Positions 1 to 6,461 of a stretch of 7,340 nt of DNA are shown piece after piece; position 1 is the first letter of the stretch, and every line of letters begins with the position of its first letter. The stretch comes from Cohaesibacteraceae bacterium. Its GTDB lineage: Bacteria; Pseudomonadota; Alphaproteobacteria; Rhizobiales; Cohaesibacteraceae. The DNA lies in the NCBI GenBank assembly GCA_016764535.1, contig JAESRR010000041.1, forward strand, positions 6,019 through 13,358, in the 5' to 3' direction. The notes beneath the pieces were generated by a model. That model saw only the letters and a program-made list of their open reading frames with translations, searched no databases and was not told the DNA's origin. The position numbers and the translations under genes were made by a program.

Positions 1-42
1 ACAAAAAGCCGGGAGGCATAAACTTCCCAACTTTTGGTAATG

Positions 43-67
43 AAAAAATGAGCGCATCTACGTGCTC
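43..67 (-). terminator. possible rho-independent terminator after the response regulator
   Basis: Read on the minus strand, GAGCACG (67-61), loop TAGA and TGCGCTC (56-50) form a seven-position stem with one A/C mismatch and one G-U pair, followed by a run of six T (48-43). It begins about 20 nt after the regulator's stop codon, the usual place for an intrinsic terminator. The stem is imperfect and short, so the call is tentative. A second weak hairpin at 28-11 on the same strand (GGGAAG, loop, CCTCCC) is followed by GGC and five T and could act as a backup. Confidence 0.42.
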
Positions 68-87
68 GGGCTGAGTGATTACAACGG

Positions 88-906
88 CTATTTCACTTTC
101 ATCTTCGCCATGATGAATCTGAATATTTCGGCTGGTTTATAAGGGTATCCAATACAGTCGGAAATGCCGCTTTCACGTAAGGCCGCCGTCAATTCCTCGC
201 TGATACTCGCCGGCGTTAACATGACGAATTTACCCGGTTTGTTTCCGCCATTTTCAATCAGGTCCTTGAGTTGAAGATGAACGATCTGGCTGTAAACCAA
301 AAACACGGCATCGTCTTTGGACAGGTCAATATTTTGTGTGGCGATATGCTGATCGAGCAACATTCTGACTTCGCATCCCAGATCCTGCATAGCGGCAGCG
401 ATTGGGCGCATGGACTGGGGATTATCGACTATCATGGACACGCGTAAGGGTCGCGAACCATCCTGCTTCTCCTGTAATTCCGAATAGATGGCGGTTAACT
501 GCTGGCGCATGCCTTCACTCAATCGTTTGACTTCCTCAAGCCTTGCATGAACGGTGGCCAGGAGCATTTCAAAGTCAACCGGCTTGGTCAGATAATCATC
601 TGCTCCCATCATTTTTCCGGCAATTACATCTTCCCGGCTCGAGCGGGCAGTCAAAAAGACAAAGGGTATGCGATCAAGGCCTGTTTTGTGTTCTCTGACT
701 TTTTTAAGCAGGGATGGTCCGTCCAGACCAGGCATCATCATATCGCAAAGGATGAGATCCGGTTTTTGCTTGCGCATCAATTTTAGAGCTTCAAGTCCTG
801 TTGAAGCACAAATTGTATCGTAACCGGCATCCTCAAGCTCATCTGCAATATCCTCGAGCAGGATGGGTTCGTCTTCAACACACATTATGGTTCCAAGAGA
901 ACTCAT
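88..906 (-). CDS. response regulator: receiver plus degenerate second receiver-like domain
   Basis: This 272-aa cytoplasmic protein is the likely phosphorylation partner of the kinase upstream. Residues 5-120 are a complete receiver: acidic pair E11/D12, phosphoacceptor D55 in CDMMMPGLDG, T86 and K108 in LTKP. Residues 121-150 look like a helical linker. Residues 153-270 follow the receiver pattern again: a first strand ending VDN, helix, central strand DDAVFLVYS, then T231 and K257-P258. The phosphoacceptor position appears to be Y205 or S206, not Asp, so this half is probably a pseudo-receiver. There is no helix-turn-helix, GGDEF, EAL or HD domain, so output is probably by protein-protein contact or phosphorelay. 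An AGGAG ribosome site (917-913) overlaps the kinase stop, 6 nt from the ATG, and suggests translational coupling. The receiver call is firm; the second domain is inferred from pattern only. Confidence 0.9.
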   Translation of the reverse strand: MSSLGTIMCVEDEPILLEDIADELEDAGYDTICASTGLEALKLMRKQKPDLILCDMMMPGLDGPSLLKKVREHKTGLDRIPFVFLTARSSREDVIAGKMMGADDYLTKPVDFEMLLATVHARLEEVKRLSEGMRQQLTAIYSELQEKQDGSRPLRVSMIVDNPQSMRPIAAAMQDLGCEVRMLLDQHIATQNIDLSKDDAVFLVYSQIVHLQLKDLIENGGNKPGKFVMLTPASISEELTAALRESGISDCIGYPYKPAEIFRFIMAKMKVK

Positions 907-915
907 TTCTAACTC

Positions 916-2493
916 CTAGCTGGCCTTGGCAATGTTTTCTTGACCGGTTTCTGCCGCTTCTGTGGCAAATGGCAAGGTGATTGTGAAAGTCGATCCCTCA
1001 CCAATTATGCTGGTCAGACTGATTGTACCCTTGTGGGCTTCAACGATCATTTCTGTGAGATTCAATCCCAGTCCGGTTCCCGCTATTCCGGCAGACGTCG
1101 ATGCCCTGAAATATCGATTAAAAACTTTTGCAACTTCGGTTTTGGGAATTCCAAGGCCCTGATCAGTTACCTGGATCAAAACCTTGTTGTCTTTTTCAAA
1201 TGCATGCACGATTACACTATCGGCATCAGGGGAATATTTGATAGCATTGGATAGGAGATTGCTAAAACAATGCTCCAGCATATTGGAGTCCACATTTATA
1301 GAATGTTCGAGCTCTTCCAGCTTCAATTCAATAAAATGCGTCTGACAAACTTTTTGTTGCGTCTCACACGCACATCGCAATATTGCTTCCAGCGGTTGAA
1401 CCTTGCGTTTTAGTTCAATATCACCTGCCTGAGCACTCGAGGATTCGAGAAAACTTGTCATCAGGGATTGCATGCGCACAACAGCGGCGCGAACATTCTC
1501 GCCCCGCGTTTTGATCTGATCCGGCTCCAGTCTGTCAAATCGGCGGACCAGTTTTTGTGCGTTGCTATCGATAATAGCCAGGGGCGTGCGAAATTCATGG
1601 GAAGCCATGGACACGAATTCGCGCTGCATTTCGTTCATTTTCTTTTCACGCCGGAGATGTCTCGTCAGTTCCGACATGTTTTTTTGCAATGTATGTTGTT
1701 GATTTTTGTAATCAGAAATATCGGAGAAAATCATGATCTGACCACCTTTGGGTATAGATGAGGTCTGAACCCTGAACCATCTATCTCCAAATAGCTCGCA
1801 TTCAAAACTGCGTCTGCTGGCGGTATCCGTACCCTGAATTTCCCAGGGTTTTTCTGCCAAAGTCGGAAACATGCCATAAACCGTTTCCTGATTATCGATG
1901 GCCTGTTCGGCACCTGGATGAAGGTTTTTCATATTGGAATTGGAGTGCGTAATTACACCCAGTTTATTGGTCAGAATGAGTGCATCGGGAATCGCGTCAA
2001 ATGCACTAAAAAGTAGATCACGGTTTTCACGCAATTGTTTTGTACGTTTGAACAGTTGGTTCTCAAGTTCGTTTTGACTTTCTGCCAGTTGAGTTTCAGC
2101 CGTGCGTTCCCTGGTAACATCGGTGAAGATCGAGACAAATCCGCCCGCGGTATGTGGTGTCCCCTGAACGCGTATGATTGTCCCGTCAGGACGCTCACGT
2201 TCAAAATCATGCGCTGTAAATAGCGCGGCGAGCGACAGCCGCTGTTCGATTTGTTCCTCAATGTTGCCGGAACCGTAATCTCCACGTTCAGCATTAAAAC
2301 GAAAATAGTCTGAAAGGTTTACACCCTCGGCTGATAAATCACGGGGCAACTCCAATAATTCCATGGCCCGCTCGTTAATGGCGAGAATATCCAGTTTCTT
2401 GTCAAAGATCATGAAGCCCTGATGTGCCGTATCCAGCATGACCGCTAGTAATGTTTCGGCATCAAAACTGTTGCTAATAAAATGTTTACTCAT
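916..2493 (-). CDS. soluble PAS-domain sensor histidine kinase
   Basis: This 525-aa kinase autophosphorylates on His and should pass phosphate to the regulator encoded 9 nt downstream. In order: an N-terminal PAS domain (about 18-128) with GFMIFDKKLDILAINERA and FRFNAERGDYG, the hallmarks of the PAS_7 type; a likely coiled coil (128-162); a second, more divergent PAS-like domain (163-262); another helical stretch; the HisKA dimerisation domain with H299 in SMASHEFRTPL; and the ATPase domain with N416 (N box), DQGLGI (444-449) and GTGLGL (472-477). No transmembrane segment or signal peptide is visible, so it should sense a cytoplasmic cue or partner; the ligand cannot be read from sequence. 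The frame extends to a GTG at 2499, but the ATG at 2493 is chosen because AGCGGA (2507-2502) lies 8 nt before it. Confidence 0.93.
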   Translation of the reverse strand: MSKHFISNSFDAETLLAVMLDTAHQGFMIFDKKLDILAINERAMELLELPRDLSAEGVNLSDYFRFNAERGDYGSGNIEEQIEQRLSLAALFTAHDFERERPDGTIIRVQGTPHTAGGFVSIFTDVTRERTAETQLAESQNELENQLFKRTKQLRENRDLLFSAFDAIPDALILTNKLGVITHSNSNMKNLHPGAEQAIDNQETVYGMFPTLAEKPWEIQGTDTASRRSFECELFGDRWFRVQTSSIPKGGQIMIFSDISDYKNQQHTLQKNMSELTRHLRREKKMNEMQREFVSMASHEFRTPLAIIDSNAQKLVRRFDRLEPDQIKTRGENVRAAVVRMQSLMTSFLESSSAQAGDIELKRKVQPLEAILRCACETQQKVCQTHFIELKLEELEHSINVDSNMLEHCFSNLLSNAIKYSPDADSVIVHAFEKDNKVLIQVTDQGLGIPKTEVAKVFNRYFRASTSAGIAGTGLGLNLTEMIVEAHKGTISLTSIIGEGSTFTITLPFATEAAETGQENIAKAS

Positions 2494-2598
2494 GCACACA
2501 ATCCGCTTTTTTTTTGTAATTTGCGCTGATTGTTTTTATTTGCAGTTAAATAACGATCATTATAATATTTAAAGATCCAAAATTTGCGTTGTTTATAT

Positions 2599-2628
2599 TT
2601 GATTAATTTGAATGTATACTTGTATAAT
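2599..2628 (+). promoter_or_regulatory. candidate sigma70-type promoter, distal
   Basis: TTGATT (2599-2604), an 18-nt spacer and a perfect TATAAT (2623-2628) resemble a housekeeping promoter reading toward the transpeptidase. Transcription would start near 2635 and leave a leader of roughly 290 nt. The surrounding sequence is only about 23% GC, where such boxes arise often by chance. Confidence 0.33.
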
Positions 2629-2737
2629 ACTTACATCTCTTGGTGTTAAAGTTTGAACAAAATGTGGCTTCTGTTCCTGGAAATGCCATATTGTTCGATC
2701 AGAAACTACTCTTGAAATTTACTCTGGTTTTCGATTG

Positions 2738-2755
2738 TCACAAACGCATTTGTGA
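2738..2755. repeat. 18-bp interrupted palindrome, possible operator
   Basis: TCACAAA (2738-2744) and TTTGTGA (2749-2755) are perfect 7-bp inverted arms around CGCA. The half-site order is opposite to that of a CRP site (TGTGA then TCACA), so CRP is not implied. It lies between the two candidate forward promoters and could be a regulator site or a small RNA hairpin. No T-run follows, so it is not a terminator on the plus strand. Confidence 0.4.
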
Positions 2756-2797
2756 TCGGAAAACTGGAAGGTTCACATATCGTGCCTTGCAAAGTCC

Positions 2798-2809
2798 GGC
2801 AAATTTGCC
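2798..2809. repeat. 12-bp perfect palindrome upstream of the proximal promoter candidate
   Basis: GGCAAATTTGCC is a perfect, uninterrupted palindrome. It ends 7 nt before the TTGCGA of the proximal promoter candidate, a position where a dimeric regulator could bind. The assignment rests on symmetry and placement only. Confidence 0.35.
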
Positions 2810-2816
2810 ATACAGA

Positions 2817-2846
2817 TTGCGAAAAGGTTGGTTGCCGGATTTTAAT
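2817..2846 (+). promoter_or_regulatory. candidate sigma70-type promoter, proximal to the transpeptidase
   Basis: TTGCGA (2817-2822; 4 of 6 consensus matches), an 18-nt spacer and TTTAAT (2841-2846; 5 of 6) would start transcription near 2853, about 75 nt before the transpeptidase ATG. A near-palindrome, GACCA-TT-TGGTC (2847-2858), covers the predicted start site, and TGACCATT (2846-2853) recurs inverted as AATGGTCA (2892-2899) in the leader. This arrangement would suit repression, but no regulator is identified. Confidence 0.35.
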
Positions 2847-2926
2847 GACCATTTGGTCGGGCGACATTTGAACTATCAGATTTGAATAATTAATGGTCAG
2901 TAGAAATGTGTGTGGGGAATGATTTG

Positions 2927-4219
2927 ATGTCCAGCAATAACAAGCTCCCGGGTTCGGGGAATTCGCTGATATCAAGACGATCACTACTTGGCAGCATTGC
3001 CGGTGGCGCTAGTTTGATTGCTGGAGGTCGGGTATTTGCTCAGGAAAGTCCGGTTCAGTTCATTCTGAAGCAAAAGCAGGCTGAATGGCAGGAACAGTTT
3101 GATGTTAGTGCTCATGAGCAGGCTGCTGTCTATTCTGGCGAATCTGTATTGTCACCAAATACCCAGATTTACCTTGAGCAGGCTATTCAATATTACGCTG
3201 GAATTACCCAAAGAGGTGGTTGGCCGGTTGTTCCGGCAGATACGCGGTTAAAACTTGGTGTCCAGCATCAAAATGTCGAAATATTGCGCGCGCGCCTCAT
3301 GATCTCCGGAGATCTGCGTCAAAATGCGGGTCGCAGTAAGATATTTGATTCGTATGTGGATGCAGCGTTGAAGCGTTTTCAGGCGCGTCATGGTCTGGAA
3401 ACTGACGGAATAGCAGCGAGCGTAACATTTGCAGCCGTTAATGTACCCGCAACAGTTCGATTAAGGCAACTTGAAACCAATTTTGTTCGCGCACGTTCAC
3501 TCTCCGGATCTCTGGGGAAGCGATATGTAATGGTCAACATTCCTGCGGCACAAATTGAAACCGTTGAAGGTTCCAGCGTGTATTCAAGGCATACCGCCGT
3601 TGTCGGAAAAATTGATCGTCCAACACCTGTACTGAACAGTAAAATTCATGAAATAAATTTCAATCCATACTGGCATGTGCCTGTTAGTATTATTCGACGT
3701 GACCTGATTCCGAAAATGCTGAAGGAACCGGAATATCTTCTTGAAAATCGTATTCGTATTTATGATCGCAAGGGTAACGAGCTTTCGGCAACCGATGTAA
3801 ACTGGTCAACCGACGAAGCAACGCAGTATCTATTTAGGCAGGAACCAGGACAAAAAAACTCTCTGGGTAATGTCAGAATAAATTTCAGGAATACACATCA
3901 GGTGTATTTACACGATACCCCTTCCAAAACTTTGTTTGGCACGACAAATCGTTTTCACTCTTCGGGGTGTGTCAGGGTGCAGGGTGTGCGGGATTTTGTG
4001 TCCTGGTTGCTAAAGGATAATGGTAGAATTGACAGGGCCGGTGTTGACGAAATAATCCGAGGTGGAGAGCGGCTGGATGTCAGGGTGAGGCGTTCCGTTC
4101 CAATTTACATGACATATATCACAGCATGGTCCAGTAGCCTTGGCGTTGTACATTTCAGGGAAGACATCTACAATAGGGATGGCCTTGGAAGTGTTGCGGC
4201 GGTAACAGATCCGGTCTGA
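2927..4219 (+). CDS. Tat-exported L,D-transpeptidase, YcbB/YkuD type, with peptidoglycan-binding domain
   Basis: This 430-aa cell-envelope enzyme should form 3-3 cross-links in peptidoglycan or attach proteins to it, using an active-site Cys on tetrapeptide stems. The N terminus is a twin-arginine signal: SRRSLLG (16-22), a hydrophobic stretch and a likely cleavage after VFA (38). A peptidoglycan-binding type 1 fold follows at about 108-170 (ALKRFQARHGLETDG). The YkuD catalytic domain (about 200-365) contains INFNPYWHVP, YLHDTP with H329, and HSSGCVRV with H344 and the nucleophile C348, all as expected for an active enzyme. It is shorter than E. coli YcbB (about 600 aa). The frame extends to an ATG at 2906, but the ATG at 2927 is preferred because GGGGAA (2914-2919) lies 7 nt before it. 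It is transcribed divergently from the two-component operon, so control by that system is conceivable but unproven. Confidence 0.93.
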   Translation: MSSNNKLPGSGNSLISRRSLLGSIAGGASLIAGGRVFAQESPVQFILKQKQAEWQEQFDVSAHEQAAVYSGESVLSPNTQIYLEQAIQYYAGITQRGGWPVVPADTRLKLGVQHQNVEILRARLMISGDLRQNAGRSKIFDSYVDAALKRFQARHGLETDGIAASVTFAAVNVPATVRLRQLETNFVRARSLSGSLGKRYVMVNIPAAQIETVEGSSVYSRHTAVVGKIDRPTPVLNSKIHEINFNPYWHVPVSIIRRDLIPKMLKEPEYLLENRIRIYDRKGNELSATDVNWSTDEATQYLFRQEPGQKNSLGNVRINFRNTHQVYLHDTPSKTLFGTTNRFHSSGCVRVQGVRDFVSWLLKDNGRIDRAGVDEIIRGGERLDVRVRRSVPIYMTYITAWSSSLGVVHFREDIYNRDGLGSVAAVTDPV

Positions 4220-4271
4220 TAGTTACCAATTGACTGTTTAGGTGGTCATTCGAAAGCAAGAGACGGCAAAC

Positions 4272-4496
4272 ATGCGACGAAATGACCCGACCGGGGCTCC
4301 GGGAACCGTGTATTTCGAATTCATCAAACATGGAAATACCATCAAGGTAGTCGCCATTGATGCTGAAAGCGGCATTGAGGTTTCAACTCTGGGCCCTGTA
4401 TATGCATCGGAAAATGAGCTTCAGCAAATTGCATATAAGAAATTGCAAATTGTTCTTCAAAAAAATGCCCGGCCCCCAAAAAAGCGTCTGTTCTGA
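4272..4496 (+). CDS. small conserved-looking protein of unknown function, upstream of glyA
   Basis: This 74-aa protein has no signal peptide, membrane segment or cysteine. The core (about 10-62: GTVYFEFIKHG, IKVVAIDAESGIEVSTLGP, ELQQIAYKKLQIVL) predicts a few beta strands followed by a helix, and the C terminus is basic (KNARPPKKRLF). From memory it resembles an alphaproteobacterial domain of unknown function, probably DUF6898; a profile search is needed to confirm that. The frame could begin at a GTG (4242), but that codon has no spaced ribosome site, whereas the ATG at 4272 has AAGAGA (4258-4263) 8 nt before it. It starts 52 nt after the transpeptidase stop and may share its transcript. A 163-nt gap then separates it from glyA. 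No function can be assigned. Confidence 0.75.
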   Translation: MRRNDPTGAPGTVYFEFIKHGNTIKVVAIDAESGIEVSTLGPVYASENELQQIAYKKLQIVLQKNARPPKKRLF

Positions 4497-4590
4497 TTAG
4501 TTTGATTTTCAGAATTCCGGTTTGAAAAGGATGTATCAGGTTCTTCCTGTTGGCGGATCTGTTTGTGTATGCTAGGTGCAGATACCCGGC

Positions 4591-4609
4591 GCAAATTGAA
4601 CAAGTTTGC
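4591..4609 (+). other. small hairpin in the glyA leader region
   Basis: GCAAATT and AGTTTGC pair over seven positions (one U-G) around the loop GAACA, about 50 nt before the glyA ATG. It lacks a following T-run, so it is not an intrinsic terminator. The rest of the 163-nt gap (4497-4659) has no convincing promoter. I looked for a glycine riboswitch-like layout and did not see one. Its role is unknown and chance is possible. Confidence 0.3.
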
Positions 4610-4659
4610 AATTGTTGTGGGCCCCTGGCCTTGCGACACACTACAAAAAGGCTAAAGAC

Positions 4660-5970
4660 ATGTCGATGACCGAAAAGGCCGTCAGGGATGTGCTGTTTCC
4701 CGATTTCTTTACAAACTCAATTTCAGACATTGATCCTGAACTGAGTGCTGCAATCAAAGCTGAACAACTTCGACAACAAAACGAAATTGAACTGATAGCG
4801 TCTGAAAACATCGTTTCCAAAGCGGTATTGGAAGCACAGGGTTCTGTTTTAACAAACAAATATGCCGAGGGTTATCCAGGTCGCCGATATTATGGTGGAT
4901 GTCAGCATGTTGATGTTGCTGAAAACCTCGCCATTGACCGTGCCAAACAATTATTTGGCTGTGATTTTGCCAATGTTCAACCAAATTCGGGAAGTCAGGC
5001 CAATCAGGCCGTCTTTCTGGCGCTGTTGAAGCCGGGAGATACGATTCTTGGAATGAGTCTTGATGCGGGGGGGCATTTGACCCATGGAGCCAGACCGAAT
5101 ATTTCGGGAAAATGGTTTAATGCTGTTCAGTATGGCGTGCGCAAACAGGATGACCTGATTGATTTTAATCAAATGCGGGAACTTGCGCTTGAGCATAAAC
5201 CGCAAATGATCATTGCTGGTGGATCCGCATACTCAAGGGAATTTGATTTTGCAAAATTCCGGGAAATTGCTGATGAAGTTGGCGCATGGTTCATGGTTGA
5301 TATGGCGCATTTTGCGGGGCTCGTTGCCGGTGGGCAACACCAAAATCCATTTCCTTATGCAGATGTTGCAACAACCACTACCCACAAAACGTTACGTGGC
5401 CCACGTGGAGGTATGGTTCTGACCTGCCGTCAGGACATCGCCAAAAAAATCAATTCAGCAGTGTTCCCGGGTTTGCAGGGCGGCCCATTGATGCATGTAA
5501 TTGCGGGTAAAGCGGTTGCATTTGGTGAGGCCTTACGGCCGGAATTCAAGGATTATACTGCTCGCGTTGTTGAAAATGCTCGTGCATTGGCAAGTACCCT
5601 CACCGGGGGCGGCCTCAATATTGTGTCGGGTGGAACAGACAATCACCTGATGCTGGTTGATTTAAGGCCCAAGGGCTTGACCGGCAAGGTTTCCGAAGCC
5701 GCTTTGGGTAATGCTTACATCACCTGCAATAAAAACGGTGTGCCGTTTGATCCAGAAAAACCAACCATTACTTCTGGCATACGACTGGGTACACCGGCAG
5801 GTACAACCCGCGGATTTGGTGTTGCCGAATTTCAGCAAATCGGTCAACTCATCGTTGAAGTCCTTGACGGGCTTGTTGCGAATGGTCCAGACAGGAATGA
5901 AGCGGTTGAATTGGCGGTACGTGAACGTGTAATTGCGTTAACAGGTAAATTTCCAATTTACGACAATTAG
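4660..5970 (+). CDS. glyA: serine hydroxymethyltransferase
   Basis: This 436-aa cytoplasmic, PLP-dependent enzyme interconverts serine plus tetrahydrofolate with glycine plus 5,10-methylenetetrahydrofolate, the main source of one-carbon units. All family landmarks are present: IASEN with E49, [13 protein letters not shown] (68-80), NSGSQANQ (109-116), MVDMAHFAG with D214 and H217 contacting PLP, the PLP lysine K243 in [14 protein letters not shown], and R375 in [14 protein letters not shown] for the substrate carboxylate. Length is normal for bacterial SHMT. The frame is open back to 4606, but the ATG at 4660 is chosen because AAAAAGG (4645-4651) lies 8 nt before it and the earlier residues do not match the family. 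nrdR starts 26 nt after the stop, so glyA probably leads the operon. GGSAYSR replaces the commoner SAYPR; I recall this as usual in alphaproteobacteria. Confidence 0.98.
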   Translation: MSMTEKAVRDVLFPDFFTNSISDIDPELSAAIKAEQLRQQNEIELIASENIVSKAVLEAQGSVLTNKYAEGYPGRRYYGGCQHVDVAENLAIDRAKQLFGCDFANVQPNSGSQANQAVFLALLKPGDTILGMSLDAGGHLTHGARPNISGKWFNAVQYGVRKQDDLIDFNQMRELALEHKPQMIIAGGSAYSREFDFAKFREIADEVGAWFMVDMAHFAGLVAGGQHQNPFPYADVATTTTHKTLRGPRGGMVLTCRQDIAKKINSAVFPGLQGGPLMHVIAGKAVAFGEALRPEFKDYTARVVENARALASTLTGGGLNIVSGGTDNHLMLVDLRPKGLTGKVSEAALGNAYITCNKNGVPFDPEKPTITSGIRLGTPAGTTRGFGVAEFQQIGQLIVEVLDGLVANGPDRNEAVELAVRERVIALTGKFPIYDN

Positions 5971-5996
5971 ATAGCGATACATACGGGGGTCCTTAC

Positions 5997-6461
5997 ATGC
6001 GTTGTCCTTATTGCGGTAGCGAAGAAACACAGGTCAAGGATTCCCGACCTACCGAAGATAATACTGCCATCCGACGCCGGAGAATCTGTGCGGGGTGTGG
6101 CGGCCGATTTACGACGTTTGAACGCGTTCAGCTGAGAGAGCTGACGGTTCTTAAAAAGAGTGGCAGACGTATACCATTTGACCGTGAGAAACTGATGCGT
6201 TCTGTGCAGGTTGCACTGCGCAAACGTCCTGTTGATGAAGATCGTGTGGAGCGGATGGTGAGTGGAATTGTTCGCCAACTGGAAAGTACCGGGGAAGCTG
6301 ACATCCCTTCAGAAACAATCGGCCATATGATTATGGAAGGATTGAAGATCCTTGACGACATTGCCTATATCCGCTTTGCATCCGTCTATAGAGACTTCAG
6401 AAAAGCTGGTGATTTTGTAGAGGTTCTTGAGGAAATCACTGAAAACAAGCATGAGCAATAG
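5997..6461 (+). CDS. nrdR: transcriptional repressor NrdR
   Basis: This 154-aa protein is the ATP/dATP-sensing repressor of ribonucleotide reductase genes. It has an N-terminal zinc ribbon with C3 and C6 (MRCPYCGS) and C31 and C34 ([12 protein letters not shown]), including the basic RRRRIC segment used in DNA contact. An ATP-cone follows at about 46-136, opening with [16 protein letters not shown] and ending with the typical [13 protein letters not shown]. Length matches the family. GGGGG (5985-5989) lies 7 nt before the ATG. It sits between glyA and ribD, a common order in alphaproteobacteria, and its end overlaps ribD by 11 nt. No ribonucleotide reductase gene is in the window, so its targets lie elsewhere. 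Confidence 0.98.
   Translation: MRCPYCGSEETQVKDSRPTEDNTAIRRRRICAGCGGRFTTFERVQLRELTVLKKSGRRIPFDREKLMRSVQVALRKRPVDEDRVERMVSGIVRQLESTGEADIPSETIGHMIMEGLKILDDIAYIRFASVYRDFRKAGDFVEVLEEITENKHEQ

Larger units (their letters stand above)
2494..2926. other. divergent intergenic region between kinase and L,D-transpeptidase
   Basis: About 430 nt separate the two divergent start codons. The kinase-proximal part is very AT-rich: 28 G/C in the 120 nt from 2521 to 2640 (23%). It must carry the promoters for both directions. Forward candidates are listed separately. On the minus strand a perfect TATAAT occurs at 2564-2559, but no good -35 box sits 16-18 nt upstream of it, so the kinase promoter remains unassigned. 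The right half contains several short palindromes. Open frames at 2640-2885 (+) and 2706-2984 (-) have no recognisable content and I do not call them genes. Confidence 0.75.

Noticed and set aside
547..2294. Several open frames of 60-107 codons opposite or out of phase with the kinase and regulator
   Set aside because: They are fully contained in two genes with clear domains, match no known family and lack start signals.
2738..2755. CRP/FNR-like binding site
   Set aside because: The half-sites are in the opposite order to CRP (TCACA first, TGTGA second), with an 8-nt gap, and do not match the FNR consensus.
2640..2885. 81-codon plus-strand open frame with a TTG start in the intergenic region
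   Set aside because: No ribosome site, no recognisable domain, overlaps an opposite-strand frame of similar quality, and lies within promoter-like and dyad-rich DNA.
2706..2984. 92-codon minus-strand open frame overlapping the transpeptidase start
   Set aside because: It runs antisense into the Tat signal coding region, has no family resemblance and shows no credible start signal.
4497..4659. Riboswitch or intrinsic terminator before glyA
   Set aside because: Only a small hairpin without a T-run is visible, and I find no glycine-riboswitch-like layout. Weak TTCTGA/TCAGAA arms at 4491-4514 also lack a T-run.
4606..4659. N-terminal extension of glyA from the upstream ATG
   Set aside because: The extra 18 residues do not resemble the family, and the ATG at 4660 has a well-placed ribosome site.
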